Positions 51,960 to 62,280 of a stretch of 64,000 nucleotides of DNA are shown one piece after another (positions within the stretch are counted from its first letter, which is position 1; every line of letters starts with the position of its first letter). This stretch comes from Prostheceraeus crozeri. Lineage: Eukaryota > Platyhelminthes > Polycladida > Euryleptidae. The translations under genes were made by a program, and so were the position numbers. The stretch covers positions 62,001 to 126,000 of the forward strand of contig CAJQUW010010459.1 of the NCBI GenBank assembly GCA_907163375.1, in the 5' to 3' direction. The notes beneath the pieces were generated by a model, which did not search any database, was not told the origin of the DNA, and saw only the letters and a program-made list of their open reading frames with translations.

Positions 51960-52575
51960 TTATGACGGACCACCTAGTTTCATGAATGGGAGGCTTTGCT
52001 TCATGTTTAAATCGTGAAAGCAAATCATCTAGACAGAAATTCGGCAATTTTCTTCCAAAAATTCACAAATCTTTCTGAAAAGTCGCCAAATTTGCAAACT
52101 TTTTAAGGTCCTTAATTTTTTTGGACTTCACAAACTGTGCGAACTCTGGTTTAGCTAGAAGTTACAAGGTTATTTCTGCTGTTTTATGACTACATGAGTG
52201 ATCTGTATCGCATTCGCACGACAAAAAAAATGATTTTTTACATGTACCGTTAAGTTTGATAGTCAGTGTACACTATACTGCGACATGTAGCTTTGCTGAT
52301 TCCGCGTCGTCCTACTAGGTGTGGTAGCTGTTAGCTACACCAATTATTCATTTTAGACTGTCTATTTCCTTAGGAATTCTTATCGTGCTACATATGTTGC
52401 TTCCATGTGCTTTAGTGACCAGCTGAAGAGGCATAGTATTGCATAGTCGATTGCCAACTTTTATGCGTCACATATGTGTCATTTCATTTTCTTATGTAGG
52501 TTTAGATAATGTCTTTGATGCCTCATAAATGACAAAGCGAATATTATCTTCTTTACTCTAATGAATGTCCAGCAT
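51960..52575. other. No recognisable content
   Basis: AT-rich, only short open frames. Confidence 0.4.
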
Positions 52576-52595
52576 CAAAGATACTTTTGGTTATA

Positions 52596-52809
52596 ATAAA
52601 ATAGCCACTATGTGAGAAAATCTCTATTTGCTGGACAACGTTTCGGGAGTCACCTGCTCCCTTCCTCAGGTCACAAGAAAACTGCCTCTTGTGACCTGAG
52701 GAAGGGAGCAGGTGACTCCCGAAACGTTGTCCAGCAATTAGAGATTTTCTCACATAGTGGCTATTTTATTATTACAATTATCCGACGAACATTTTCGGTT
52801 ACCTGGATT
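52596..52809. mobile_element. Inverted pair of PLE ends (foldback) with 15-bp target duplication
   Basis: Arms 52593-52677 and 52688-52772 are inverted repeats of 85 bp with one mismatch. Each contains CCTGAGGAAGGGAGC...CTCCCGAAACG, the kind of sequence seen at PLE termini. The whole is flanked by the 15-bp direct repeat ATACTTTTGGTTATA (52581-52595 and 52810-52824), which shows it inserted as one unit. The right side has 37 extra bp outside the foldback. Open frames on both strands here are mirror images produced by the palindrome. Confidence 0.8.
52696..52724 (+). ncRNA. Hammerhead-like hairpin in the PLE foldback
   Basis: CTGAGGA, extra A, GGGAG-CAGGTGA-CTCCC, GAAA, followed by C. Same design as at 3243-3272 and 57096-57125, with different stem sequence. 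A mirror copy is on the minus strand at 52669-52641. Confidence 0.5.
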
Positions 52810-52839
52810 ATACTTTTGGTTATAAAGAACAGAAATGCA

Positions 52840-54480
52840 TGTCTTCTTAGTGTCGAATCTCACGAAGAAAGGAAAACAAACGAGGAAAAGAGAAGGTAAG
52901 TTATAGGAAGAGCTTGATATATAACTTTGTCGCCTACATACTTGTCATGATTGTATTCCAATCGCATTCATAAATATGAATAAATAATTTTCTGAAGTGA
53001 TTTGTAAGTTTACTCGCGTGCTACGTCTGATACTTTCAAAAAAGCAATATAATGACCTTCTATCAAAATTTTATTAACTATTGCCTCCTACGTACTCAAT
53101 TAAGCGCATCAACTTCAGAAATAAAATTGATGCGGCAAACTTTATTCCTTTAAAACGATTTGGGTAATTTTAGACCTAATATTAAGTCACAAGATTAATA
53201 GTATTTCAATGAAGTGATACATTGAGTCAAAGCGAATAAGAATGATCCTAGCCAGACCAGAGAAGCAAAAATTAGGACATTTGTATCACAAACAGCCAGA
53301 TAAATGTTGGAGAAATAACCAAAGAGAAATTATAGTAAAGCAGCGAATAAATTGCAGTAATTTACAGAGCCTTACTATAGAACATGCGATTGACTATAAA
53401 TCCGGGAAAGTTCGAATAAAGTAATGAGAATTACGAACACGACTTTCGATCAATATAAAATTTTTAGATTTCTACCTCTGGTTGAAGATTATGATGCTTC
53501 ATTGCATCATTATATCAAAATATCAACTCTTAAGAGTTACCGACTGAATGTGCTTCGTTATGACTGCTATTCGTCGATTTGACAAACGGAGGGTGACTAC
53601 CCATCTCTCACTGCGAGAAGTTGGGGCATCTCTAGATACGATCCGTTGTCATTACACAGGTCCTAATTACCTAATATTCTCGATTTGCAAGTGTGGTCAG
53701 CACACTGATAACGATCAATTCCAGTTTAAGGATCACTGTGTCGCTGTAATGGTCGCACTTTTAGTCACTGGAGCAGTCAAGTCGTAGAGCCGAAGTAACA
53801 GAGTAGTAGAAATGTCTACAATACCACACGTAAGGATACGTCGATTCTATTCTACGTCACAGACCGCACGGCAAAATCCTTTGATTGAAAAAGCTTGACA
53901 GATTTTCTAGTCAATTTCAGTGCAAAGTTCAAAATAAAGTTACTCTTATCCGGTACCGAAGTGGAGAATCTATAAGAAAAAGTAATTATGTATTGTAGTT
54001 CACATTTCTAGTTATATTCGAATATACACGTACTCGTATGTCCAAATATTTCCAGCAGCTTATATCTCTACAATTTCGAAATCCATACAAATGCTATACA
54101 TCAAAACTACAGATGCACCAACACTTCTAGGAATATTCATTTGATTCATCGACTTGAAGATAAAATAAATACTTTATTTTGATGAAAAAAGTCGAGCAGA
54201 AGATTTTTGAAGATTCTTGCTTTTTTGATTTTGCAAAATGCTATGTCAAGACTCGATTTTCGGGTTTTAGGACTTTTAGAATTGTGTTTATCATATACCT
54301 GCCTAATTCTGCAACAGCCACTTTTGCAAGGAAAAGCGCAGAGAGCCAAAAAGTATTACAGGAACTTTCTTTATATTATAATAAATAATTTAATGTAACA
54401 TATAAAATAATTCACATATATGATTTTCGAATTATTTTTTTATAATTGTTTTGTAATACTCGTATATATAAAAATTGCAT
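52840..54480. other. No recognisable gene
   Basis: Open frames up to 79 codons without recognised domains; AT-rich near 54360-54480. Confidence 0.4.
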
Positions 54481-54486
54481 AAAATA

Positions 54487-56143
54487 CAGTCCGTTTCATA
54501 AAATGTGGATCATCCTAAAATTTGACTAAATAAAACATAAGTATGATACAGAAAGCATTGTTCATGTTATTTCATGTCCCTAACATATTTAAATGTCCTT
54601 ATATAATCTGATAAGCTATGATACAGTAACGGTTCTTAAGAAGCTAATATTTTGTGGCCCTACCCTTATTGTCAATGACATTACCAATTCGTCTAGGCAT
54701 TGATTCGATGATATCGTTGATTTTTGACTGATCTAACTTTCTCCACTCTCTTTTTAACAGTGACGTAAGTTGTGATACGCCATCTGTAGGTAGCAGTGAA
54801 CGACGAACGTTACGTTCTAGAATACTCCATACATTTTCTATGGGATTCAGATCAGTAGAACGAGTTGGCCAAGATAATGTCGTAAGCCCTAATTGAGACT
54901 TGCATAAGTTGACTCTACTACTTCTGTGACACGTAGCATTATCATCCATAAATAACCAAGTCGATGGATCACCAAGTTGATCTGTCATTTGGCCAATGCT
55001 CATTCGTAAAACATTCACATAGCATTCAGAATTCATGGTTCCTTGGTGTATGTGAAGTTCAGGGAGGCCATTGGTCCAAATGCCAGCCCAAATCAGTAGA
55101 GTCGCACCACCTTGTACCCGGGCACGATGTAAATGTCTCGGGATTTCCTGATCTGATTTTATCCATAATCTCAATCGACCATCACTATCCTTCAGACGGA
55201 CTGATGCCTCATCAGACCAGACAACCCGATCCCATTGATTTCGCCAGTGACAATGACTCATTGCCCATCTGAGACGTCTTTTTGTATGCTGATCTGGTAA
55301 TTCGATCTGAGAGGGCCTCTTACAGCTCTTGAAATTCGACTCAATAAGTCTTCTACGAATAGTGGACTTAGAAATAGACGAGTCTAGTGCAGCCATCTCA
55401 GTTAACGAGAGACTTGGATCAACTTAAACAAATCTCAAAATTAGGCGGTCTCTACGTTTGGATGTTTTGCGTGGACGGCCAGAGCCCTCTTTACGACAGA
55501 GTTGAAGATCATCATTATGCCATCGATGCACATTTGTGTAAGGGACATTTAGTCACTTGCTTGTAGCTCGCAAAGAAAACCCTAGTTCTGGCAAGGCTGA
55601 CACTTTGCCTTTTGTGAATGCGATCTCGTTATTGTTCATTTGTGCTTTGTATTGTTTTCAACCGGTAAGAGATAGATTTCTAGTTGAAAGCAATCAGGAG
55701 TGCTGCCAACACCACCGCAACGAAGTCAGGAAGCTATGGAACATGAAGTCCAGTTTATCACATGTAGCAGTTACATTATTGTTGATGAATAATGGTGCTA
55801 TACTGGCTCTGATTGACCGATTTTCTTTATTTTTGTTTTGCTTGATAGCTTTTGGCTTGTAGAACAACATATTACATAACAAAGGAAAGAAATGTAATTT
55901 TATAAGAGTGAGGTATGATTTTGTGTAACATTGCTAAATGAAGATCAAATTATCTACTACTTTTTTTATCTATAACAGGAAAACAACTCAATATTCATGC
56001 TTGAAATTTCCAACAATGATATTAGTAAGCACAACTGACATATCTTCCAAATTTCAGAGAAATTCGTTCAAGTTTGGCGGAGTTAGACAAAGTTGAAGTT
56101 AAGGCGATGTTTAAGGGTGATCCATTTTTTATGAAACAATCTG
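54487..56143 (-). mobile_element. Full-length Tc1-like element
   Basis: Inverted ends CAGTCCGTTTCATAAAATGT (left) and, inverted, CAGATTGTTTCATAAAAAAT (right), each followed by GGATCAnCC. TA on both sides (54485-54486 and 56144-56145). 1,657 bp with one transposase gene on the minus strand. Confidence 0.9.
54644..55639 (-). pseudogene. Tc1 family transposase, two premature stops
   Basis: From ATG at 55639 to the stop at 54646-54644 the frame is 331 codons, the normal Tc1 length. It is broken only by TGA at codon 29 (55555-55553) and TAA at codon 72 (55426-55424), with no frameshift. The N-terminal paired-like helix-turn-helix reads LPELGFSLRATSK, then LNVPYTNVHRWHN. A GRPR hook follows (GSGRPRKTSKR). 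Catalytic DD34E residues are in VVWSDEAS, LFMDDNATCH and DLNPIENVW. Both stops could come from C-to-T changes of CGA and CAA. A shorter ORF from Met at 55396 keeps the catalytic core only. Confidence 0.92.
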
Positions 56144-56440
56144 TACCTTATTACAGGAAAAATTTTACTTATTAGTGGCATAGTAACCATGTCATTTGGG
56201 ATAACCTTTCGAAAAGACAGTTGGTTAACAAATTATGTAAAGATACTTTTTTAAAAAATTATTTACAGTACGTCGAAGCTAAATAATCAGAAAAAATGAA
56301 ACATCCATCAACCTCAAGAGGGAAGACTGAGTACTGAGATGCTGAGTAAAAATAAAAAACTCAAAAATTGTATAGAAAATTTAATCTTGACCCTTGATTG
56401 TCAATGATGCTTTTGTAAGAAAATAAATAAAAATAAATTT

Positions 56441-56960
56441 AAAATATCAATGTCGTTTACCGGTAAACCGGGTGAGAAACCAGCATGCGCTTTCATTTGG
56501 TCAGATAAAAATCAATGCACCTGCAACATTTGCACTACTAATGGCCTTCAATTTAATTGCACAAACAAACATGTCATCTATGAATTTTCTTGTAAATTTT
56601 GGAAAAAAATTACATCGGCCAAACGTGTCAACCTTTCCAGGTTCGGTATACAGAACATGAACGTAGCCTCAAAAAATGAAAGGGGCTATTAGTGATATTT
56701 AAATAGTGATATTATAATCACTAAATAGTGACTATTTACGATTTCAGTGTCCAGATTACTGACTGCATCAACGAAACGCTTCGGGAATCGCAGCTGTTAT
56801 AATCAAGTCGTCAGGAGCTACTGGGAGAGATTTTTGCTAATTCATCACTTCAATATGAGCGACTCCGTACACCAGAACTCTCACAAATATCGCATCAATA
56901 AACAGAATTATCGAGACTTTCTATCTGAACAGTGTAGATTAGGAGTGCACCAAGCGTTCG
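56441..56960 (+). pseudogene. PLE GIY-YIG endonuclease remnant (PLE-2)
   Basis: CTCNICTTNGLQFNC, KHVIYEFSCKF, then after a +1 frameshift NYIGQTCQPFQVRYTEHERS. The Cys-rich CxC..C lead and the GIY-YIG core are typical of PLE C-termini. The frame decays after that, into sequence resembling the PLE tail (ITDCINETLRESQL). It points right, towards PLE-3, which points left. Confidence 0.7.
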
Positions 56961-57010
56961 GTTCGGCCGAACTAGGGTACCGAACTTTTTTCGTCAATGT
57001 GTTGATGTCT
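56945..57010. mobile_element. Small hAT-end-like fragment
   Basis: AGGAGTGCACCAAGCGTTCG, GTTCGGCCGAAC, GGGTACCGAAC: repeated TTCGG/CCGAA next to a GTGCACC end, as in several hAT MITEs. No partner end found. Confidence 0.3.
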
Positions 57011-57095
57011 TGACTAAAGGTATTCATTTTTGTTAATGATGGAAAGAGTCATGAGTTTTGCTGTTGAAATTTTAATTTTTTTTCTTTGTAATTAA

Positions 57096-57125
57096 TTTCG
57101 GTCAATATACGTTGACCATCATCAG
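57096..57125 (-). ncRNA. Hammerhead-like hairpin at the PLE-3 3' end
   Basis: Minus strand CTGATGA (canonical core), extra T, GGTCAA-CGTATA-TTGACC, GAAA. The following TTAATT is shared with the PLE-1 copy, whereas the stem sequence differs. Confidence 0.55.
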
Positions 57126-57377
57126 ACACTTAACACAAATTCAAAATTCATATTGGGTGGTACAACAGCTTTCAGAAATCATAGATTTTCAGAAATCTAG
57201 GATAGAAATATATAACAATCATATAAAAAAGGAATAGAAATATAAAAGAATGTGACAGGCAGGGTGACCACTTCGCAAAGCCAAAACTTCTGACCACCTC
57301 ACATATCATCAAACCAACCAAGAATTTCTGTCGATTAAATAGGCCAAAAAAGGTCCAACTTGTAAATCAAGTACTAC

Positions 57378-58292
57378 CAGGGTGGCGGCCAAATTTCAAG
57401 CTTCAAATTCCCGGGCTATTTCATCGAAATTCCATGGTTTTCTTTTATTAGGAATGAGAACGCGGTGTCACAAAAAATCCAGATATATTCTAGGGAGCCC
57501 ATACGCTACTCTTCTGGGACCGATTTTCAGTTTTCATTAGATTACGTGAAATCCAAGAGTCAATTCTAAATAGTTATGAATCCTTATGCGCCTACAAACA
57601 ATCGGCTCTTTGCTGTGACAAAAAATGCATTGATCATTAATGAACTAAGACCATAGATAGCTTAATAACTAATTAGAGCTCAACCGTATAGAGGCAAAGT
57701 TTTCTTTTTATGTTTTCTAAAGCACCGAAGGTGAAACTTCCAGCCTTTTGCGAGCAGAACTAGCAACATTTTTATGTTTTCTAAAGCGCCGAAGGTGAAA
57801 CTTCCAGCCTTTTGCGAGCAGAACTAGCAACATTTTTATGTTTTCTAAAGCGCCGAAGGTGAAACTTCCAGCCTTTTGCGAGTATAATTGGTAGAATTTT
57901 TGTGTTTTCTAAAGCGCCGCAAGTGAAACTTCCAGCCTTTAGCGAGTATAACTAGTGGCATTTTTCACCAAAATGAAGTAAATTGCGTGCAAGTGTCACA
58001 CATATCAATGACACAGTCGTATGGCAACCAAAAAATTTATGAAGTCGTGAATATTTCGTCCAGATGTTGTGCAAGATTATTGGATATTTCAATTAAGATT
58101 CGAAGCAATTTAATAGAAATGATGGGCTTAATAAAGGTCACATTAAAGGCAGGTGAAATCGAGAAGTTCACTCATTTAACTTGATGGGAAAAAATCACAA
58201 AATGACAACCCTGGGCTATTTAATGGCTAATTGGCTATTTCGCTAGAATTTCCGGGCGATTACCGGTCCCCCTGGGCGCGGCTGCAACCCTG
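57378..58292. mobile_element. hAT element nested in 57260-58978
   Basis: Ends CAGGGTGGCGGCC and GGCTGCAACCCTG are imperfect inverted repeats. GTACTACC lies at 57371-57378 and 58293-58300; the C at 57378 can belong to either the duplication or the element. Interior contains CCCGGGCTATTTC near the left and GGCTATTTCG near the right, plus a 64-bp tandem array. Confidence 0.85.
57705..57960 (+). repeat. 64-bp minisatellite, four copies
   Basis: Unit starts TTTTTATGTTTTCTAAAGCG and contains GAAACTTCCAGCC. Copies begin at 57705, 57769, 57833 and 57897 with exact 64-bp spacing. Copies 1-3 are almost identical and copy 4 is more diverged. Confidence 0.93.
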
Positions 58293-59600
58293 GTACTACC
58301 TTTGGAAAAAATTGAACATCCTTATTGCGAGTATTTATGAAAATATCTAATAGTCTTAAATACAGATATAAGATACCTATGTGCGTTGAAATTAAATCAA
58401 TATTTAGACGTATCTTCCCACTTATAGAAACATACACATACATACGTACAGAAAAAATTAAAAACTACATTTGGCATCGATTTTAGAATTCATTATTCTA
58501 AAAAAATGATACAGATCCAGATGCAAAACCACATATAAAAATATTAGGATATGACTTTGCCTGCACTAATTACTTTCAGTCTTGAATGATACATTTGAAG
58601 CGGGCAACCAATTTATGAGAACAAATCTTTAAAACAATTATTATTATCTAAAAACAATTATTCATGCACATGGTACATTTGAAAAGAGGTACCGGTATCG
58701 AATATATATAGCATCCAATTGAAAACAATATCTACAGTCTTAACAACAAAACTATCACTTTCTGAACATTTTTGAGATAATAGAATCAGAAACACTATCC
58801 TGACGTTCAGCGTTACGATGAACGTTAGATGAGTAGTTAACCTGGAGAGCGAGAAATATCGCAATGATAAAAAAACACTGATAAGCAGGAATTTATAAAA
58901 TTCTGACTTTCTGACCAAGGGCCTTAATTTCTGACCATTTCTGACTGGTCAGAAAATTCTGACCAAGTGGTCACCCTGGTGACAGGTAGTATTGGGCTAC
59001 ATTTTACCAATAGCAATTCATGTAAAAATTGACCTAATTAGATATAGGTCTATATATAGAAGATATAGGCCTACATGTAGCGGTGCTACAAGGTGTAGTA
59101 AACATCGTAAGAAAAGGGCAATGCAATGTGAATTATGAGTAGGTTATCAGGAAAGCAACAGCATAAATTAACAATAACTAAGAATTAGATGACGCATTAA
59201 ATGAAAAGGAAATCTGTAAAGCTTTCGAGTTCGATCTTATCATTTATTAATTCTTGGGCTCAATTTATGAATCATCATGGCCTCTCGCAAACGCAAATTA
59301 GCTTCATCGTTGTCTTTAGTTAAAATTGTCGTGGAAAAACACATAGTTTGCCATTAATTAAGATGTTTGTTCAATATTTAATTTTCATTTTTTGCATTTT
59401 CTCTTCAACGGACTTAAAGGTGTTTCACACTGCTTCCAATATAAAATTCGTTATATGAATTGCATGTTTTCGTTTTTCTTACAGAATTTTCACCCCTAGC
59501 ACAGGTAGGAGACATGAACGAAGCTAGGAGTCACTAAACGAAACCGTAATTAATTGAATGATTTTAAATAAATACGAGGAAGAAACAGATCATAATTTGA

Positions 59601-59822
59601 CTATGCTGTCCCCATCAAAAACCTGTTCGCACGCCTCTTGGAAGTATCAATATTGCATTGGTCAGAGAAAGTGGACTGGGGAAGCTGATTCCAAAACTGT
59701 GTAGTACGAACAAAATAGCTTTTCGAGCGACTCACAGTACGTGCGCGTTCAAAGTTCACATGATAGCATGAGTGCACTAGCTCAGCGTGTGCTTCTGGAG
59801 AAGATCTTAGGTTTAGGGACAC
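59601..59822 (-). pseudogene. 3' end of a CR1/jockey-like reverse transcriptase
   Basis: Minus strand HSCYHVNFERARTVSRSK, SYFVRTTQFWNQLPQSTFSD and TSKRRANRFLMG before the stop. The SFFxRTxxxWNxLP...FKxRxxxxL pattern is the usual tail of CR1/jockey-type ORF2. 5'-truncated. Confidence 0.6.
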
Positions 59823-60540
59823 TCATTTTCCACAAAACTGCTTCTACCGAAATAATATTTGCAGACCACCCAGCCGATTCGAATTTAAAAAAAGCGAATC
59901 GATAATTTTTACATCAAGCAATGTAGAATAGTGCTATAACAATAGTGCTATAACGACATAATGTGCCATCAAGCCATGCACTACCACGAATACTACGAAC
60001 CTGTGTAGATTGCGAATATTACTTTCTGGTACAAAAATAACTTGTCGGAGTACCTCTTAGGAGGTATTTTCCATACATCTTGTTAGACGATTCGCAAATG
60101 CACCAGACCATATTTATACATAAAACTAGCCTTTCTGCTCTATTAATGATCAGACATATAGGGCGGTTCTCGTGAAATCACGAGTGCGTGAATTTCACGA
60201 ATCACGAGCCATATTTTCGTGAATTCGTGAATTGACCCCGATTTCACGAAATCGCTATTATGCTGTATGTAAACCGGGTGATCAACTGACAGGCAAGCAT
60301 TCGATTAATAATGTACCATGCGGAGAGCACAGCATTATATTGCCAGTCAGTAGATCGGCGGAGACGCACGTGCACGCCTCTGTTCATTCGTGATCGTGAA
60401 GCGATTAGTCAGTAGTCTCCCCTAATCGATCTCAAATTCAGTGCCATTCAGACAGCAGCGCCTATTCACGCCTAGAGTCCACGAGAATCGAGGACCTTTT
60501 CATTTCAGCTGACCTCGCGCTCACAGTCAGAGTGTAGAGA

Positions 60541-60894
60541 ATGGCGACAGCGCAAATTGATCTAACAGGTGGAACTGCTAAGGAAGTTTGGAAAAAGTTT
60601 AAAGGCAATTCGTATGTTTGGGATCATTTTCTTAAACATATTTCCGGTCCCAGAGCAAAATGCCTGCATTGTGGAAGCATCCTCAACATAAAAAATGGTA
60701 GTACTGGAGGATTAAGGCGACACTACGACAACATCCACAACAAGACAACTCCCTCTGAGGCGGAACTCTCTTCAACATCATCTGCGAAAACTTTAAAATG
60801 CGAAGAACCACCAGCGAAACAAACCATCCGACCATTTGTACGGAAATCCGAAGCTCATTGTCGGATGAGATGTTATGCAGTTTGTGTTTGTTAA
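60541..60894 (+). CDS. BED zinc-finger protein (truncated hAT transposase)
   Basis: 117 residues from ATG at 60541. BED finger at about 14-56: VWKKFKGNSYVWDHFLKHIS, then KCLHCGSIL and GGLRRHYDNIHNK. The zinc ligands C-x2-C and H-x4-H are all present. A Ser/Thr/Pro-rich spacer follows, as in normal BED-hAT transposases. The frame then ends (CRMRCYAVCVC) where the catalytic domain should begin. In full elements the BED finger binds the transposon ends. A finger-only product could still bind, but that is inference. It may be expressed or just a deletion relic. Confidence 0.75.
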   Translation: MATAQIDLTGGTAKEVWKKFKGNSYVWDHFLKHISGPRAKCLHCGSILNIKNGSTGGLRRHYDNIHNKTTPSEAELSSTSSAKTLKCEEPPAKQTIRPFVRKSEAHCRMRCYAVCVC

Positions 60895-60974
60895 GGGCAT
60901 TTTACAATAAACACTAAATGTCTCAAAAAATGATTTGAGTATACGGTACCGGTCAGGTACACGTACATGTTACC

Positions 60975-61312
60975 CGTAAAAGTGCAGGATTGTGGTAGGA
61001 ATCACAACTTGTTGTTTATTACATGCATAACTTGTTTTTCATTACATGTACGTTCGTAATTAATATGATTCCCTGTCAAAGTTGTGATAAAAATATACAT
61101 GCTTTATTTTTGAGATTTTGAAAAGCGTAAAAGTGCATGATTGTTTTGAGTTGTGATTCACAACTTGTTGTTTATTACGTGTACTTTTGCTGCTTATCAC
61201 ATACACAACTTGTTCTTCATTACATATTCGTTAGTAATTAACATGATTTCCTGTCAGATTTGTGATAGAAAATATACATGCTTCATTTTTGAGATTTTGA
61301 AATTAGTTTTTG
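60975..61312 (+). repeat. Two-copy internal repeat in the BED-hAT element
   Basis: AAAAGTGCAGGATTG...TTTGAGATTTTGAAA occurs at about 60977-61122 and again at about 61129-61305, sharing CACAACTTGTTGTTTATTAC, TTCGT(T)AGTAATTAA and ATATACATGCTT. The second copy carries about 30 extra bases. Confidence 0.7.
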
Positions 61313-61409
61313 AGTAACTATATTGTTCTACACTTTCATGAAATTCTCATTTCGTGAATCGTGAAATGAATATTTCGTGAAATGCCCAGCCCTACAGACA
61401 TATAACCAG

Positions 61410-62240
61410 CAATCAATTTAGATTGCTTCAATTTTAGACAAATAATGTAGATTCCAAGATTGTTTCATAGAATTGCTGAAACATAGCGTTGAAAAAATCA
61501 AAAAAAATTCTGCTAGAAAATTCAGCAGAATGAAGATGATTCATAATTTCTAATGTGGTTAAGGAAATTTCTCTAACTGCCACGCTTCCAACTGCTAAAT
61601 TAGCCCAAAACATTGAACATTTCTTTCATCTGAATATTCCAAAGCATATTTTCAAGCATTTATTAGATAAGGATCTGTCAACTAAGTCATGCAAAATGGA
61701 TTATATGACGAGTAAAGGATCCTTATTAAGGTTTTACATCAATATGGCAATTATTTTATACAGTAATAGAATGTACACAGAAGGTTTCATTTGATGATTA
61801 TTGCCGTTTTCTTCAGAACTCGCAGGCCTGATATTATGTTAATAATATTGCATACTAGGATGCATTTTTGTAAAGGAAGATAATGTTTATAATAAAGCTA
61901 TATTATTGAAGCAAAATTGATCTCATATTAAATGGACATTGTAGCAAACGTTAATTTAGATGTATAAGTGTCAACTTGTATATTTACGATCAATGAAATT
62001 GATGTTCCTCAATTATGCAGCCCTATAGTAATTAGATGACAAATATTTCAAAAATGGAATTTTTCCGACAATGGACGGCTGCCAAAGAGAGAAAATTATG
62101 TAGTGAGTGATTTACATTAGAGTAGGATCTTTACAGACCCTTTCCGTCAAGCTTTTGACTGTAAGTGGGCCTATTCCAGAGATCAAAACTGCCTGTTTTG
62201 AGACATATATCAGGTACTTTTTCAATCAAAACTTTACAGT
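61410..62240. other. No recognisable gene
   Basis: AT-rich. Open frames of about 80 and 62 codons carry no domain. Confidence 0.4.
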
Positions 62241-62246
62241 GAAAAC

Positions 62247-62277
<31 letters not shown>

Positions 62278-62278
62278 T
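62247..62278. repeat. (AT)n microsatellite
   Basis: Twelve AT units followed by ACATATAT, ending two bases before the hAT-like copy B. Confidence 0.95.
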
Positions 62279-62280
62279 TA

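Larger units (their letters stand above)
57260..58978. mobile_element. hAT element inserted in PLE-3
   Basis: Perfect inverted ends CAGGGTGACCACTT and AAGTGGTCACCCTG, with perfect 8-bp duplication GTGACAGG at 57252-57259 and 58979-58986. Subterminal CTTCTGACCA/TTCTGACCA repeats. 1,719 bp including the nested element at 57378-58292. No transposase. Confidence 0.95.
57055..59500 (-). mobile_element. PLE-3 3' region, related to PLE-1, split by nested hATs
   Basis: Minus strand. At 59460-59220 the endonuclease end is readable: NEFYIGSSVKHL and NLRLREAMMIHKLSPRINK. The 3' tail at 58987-59040 (gtagtattgggctacat...) matches the PLE-1 tail near 3380-3430 (gtagtattgggttacat...). The tail continues left of the hAT insertion at 57251-57055 and ends in a hammerhead-like hairpin. 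5'-truncated and full of stops. Confidence 0.78.
60159..61394 (+). mobile_element. hAT element keeping only a BED-finger gene
   Basis: Ends TAGGGCGGTTCTCGTGAAAT and, inverted from the right, TAGGGCTGGGCATTTCACGA. Perfect 8-bp duplication CAGACATA at 60151-60158 and 61395-61402. Subterminal regions are packed with TTCGTGAAT/ATTTCACGA repeats. 1,236 bp; the transposase catalytic part is missing. Confidence 0.92.

Noticed and set aside
52553..52899. Two similar protein-coding frames on opposite strands
   Set aside because: Both are produced by the same 85-bp palindrome; neither resembles a known protein.
57700..57960. CRISPR-like array
   Set aside because: The 64-bp units are contiguous with no spacers, in a eukaryotic transposon; it is a minisatellite.
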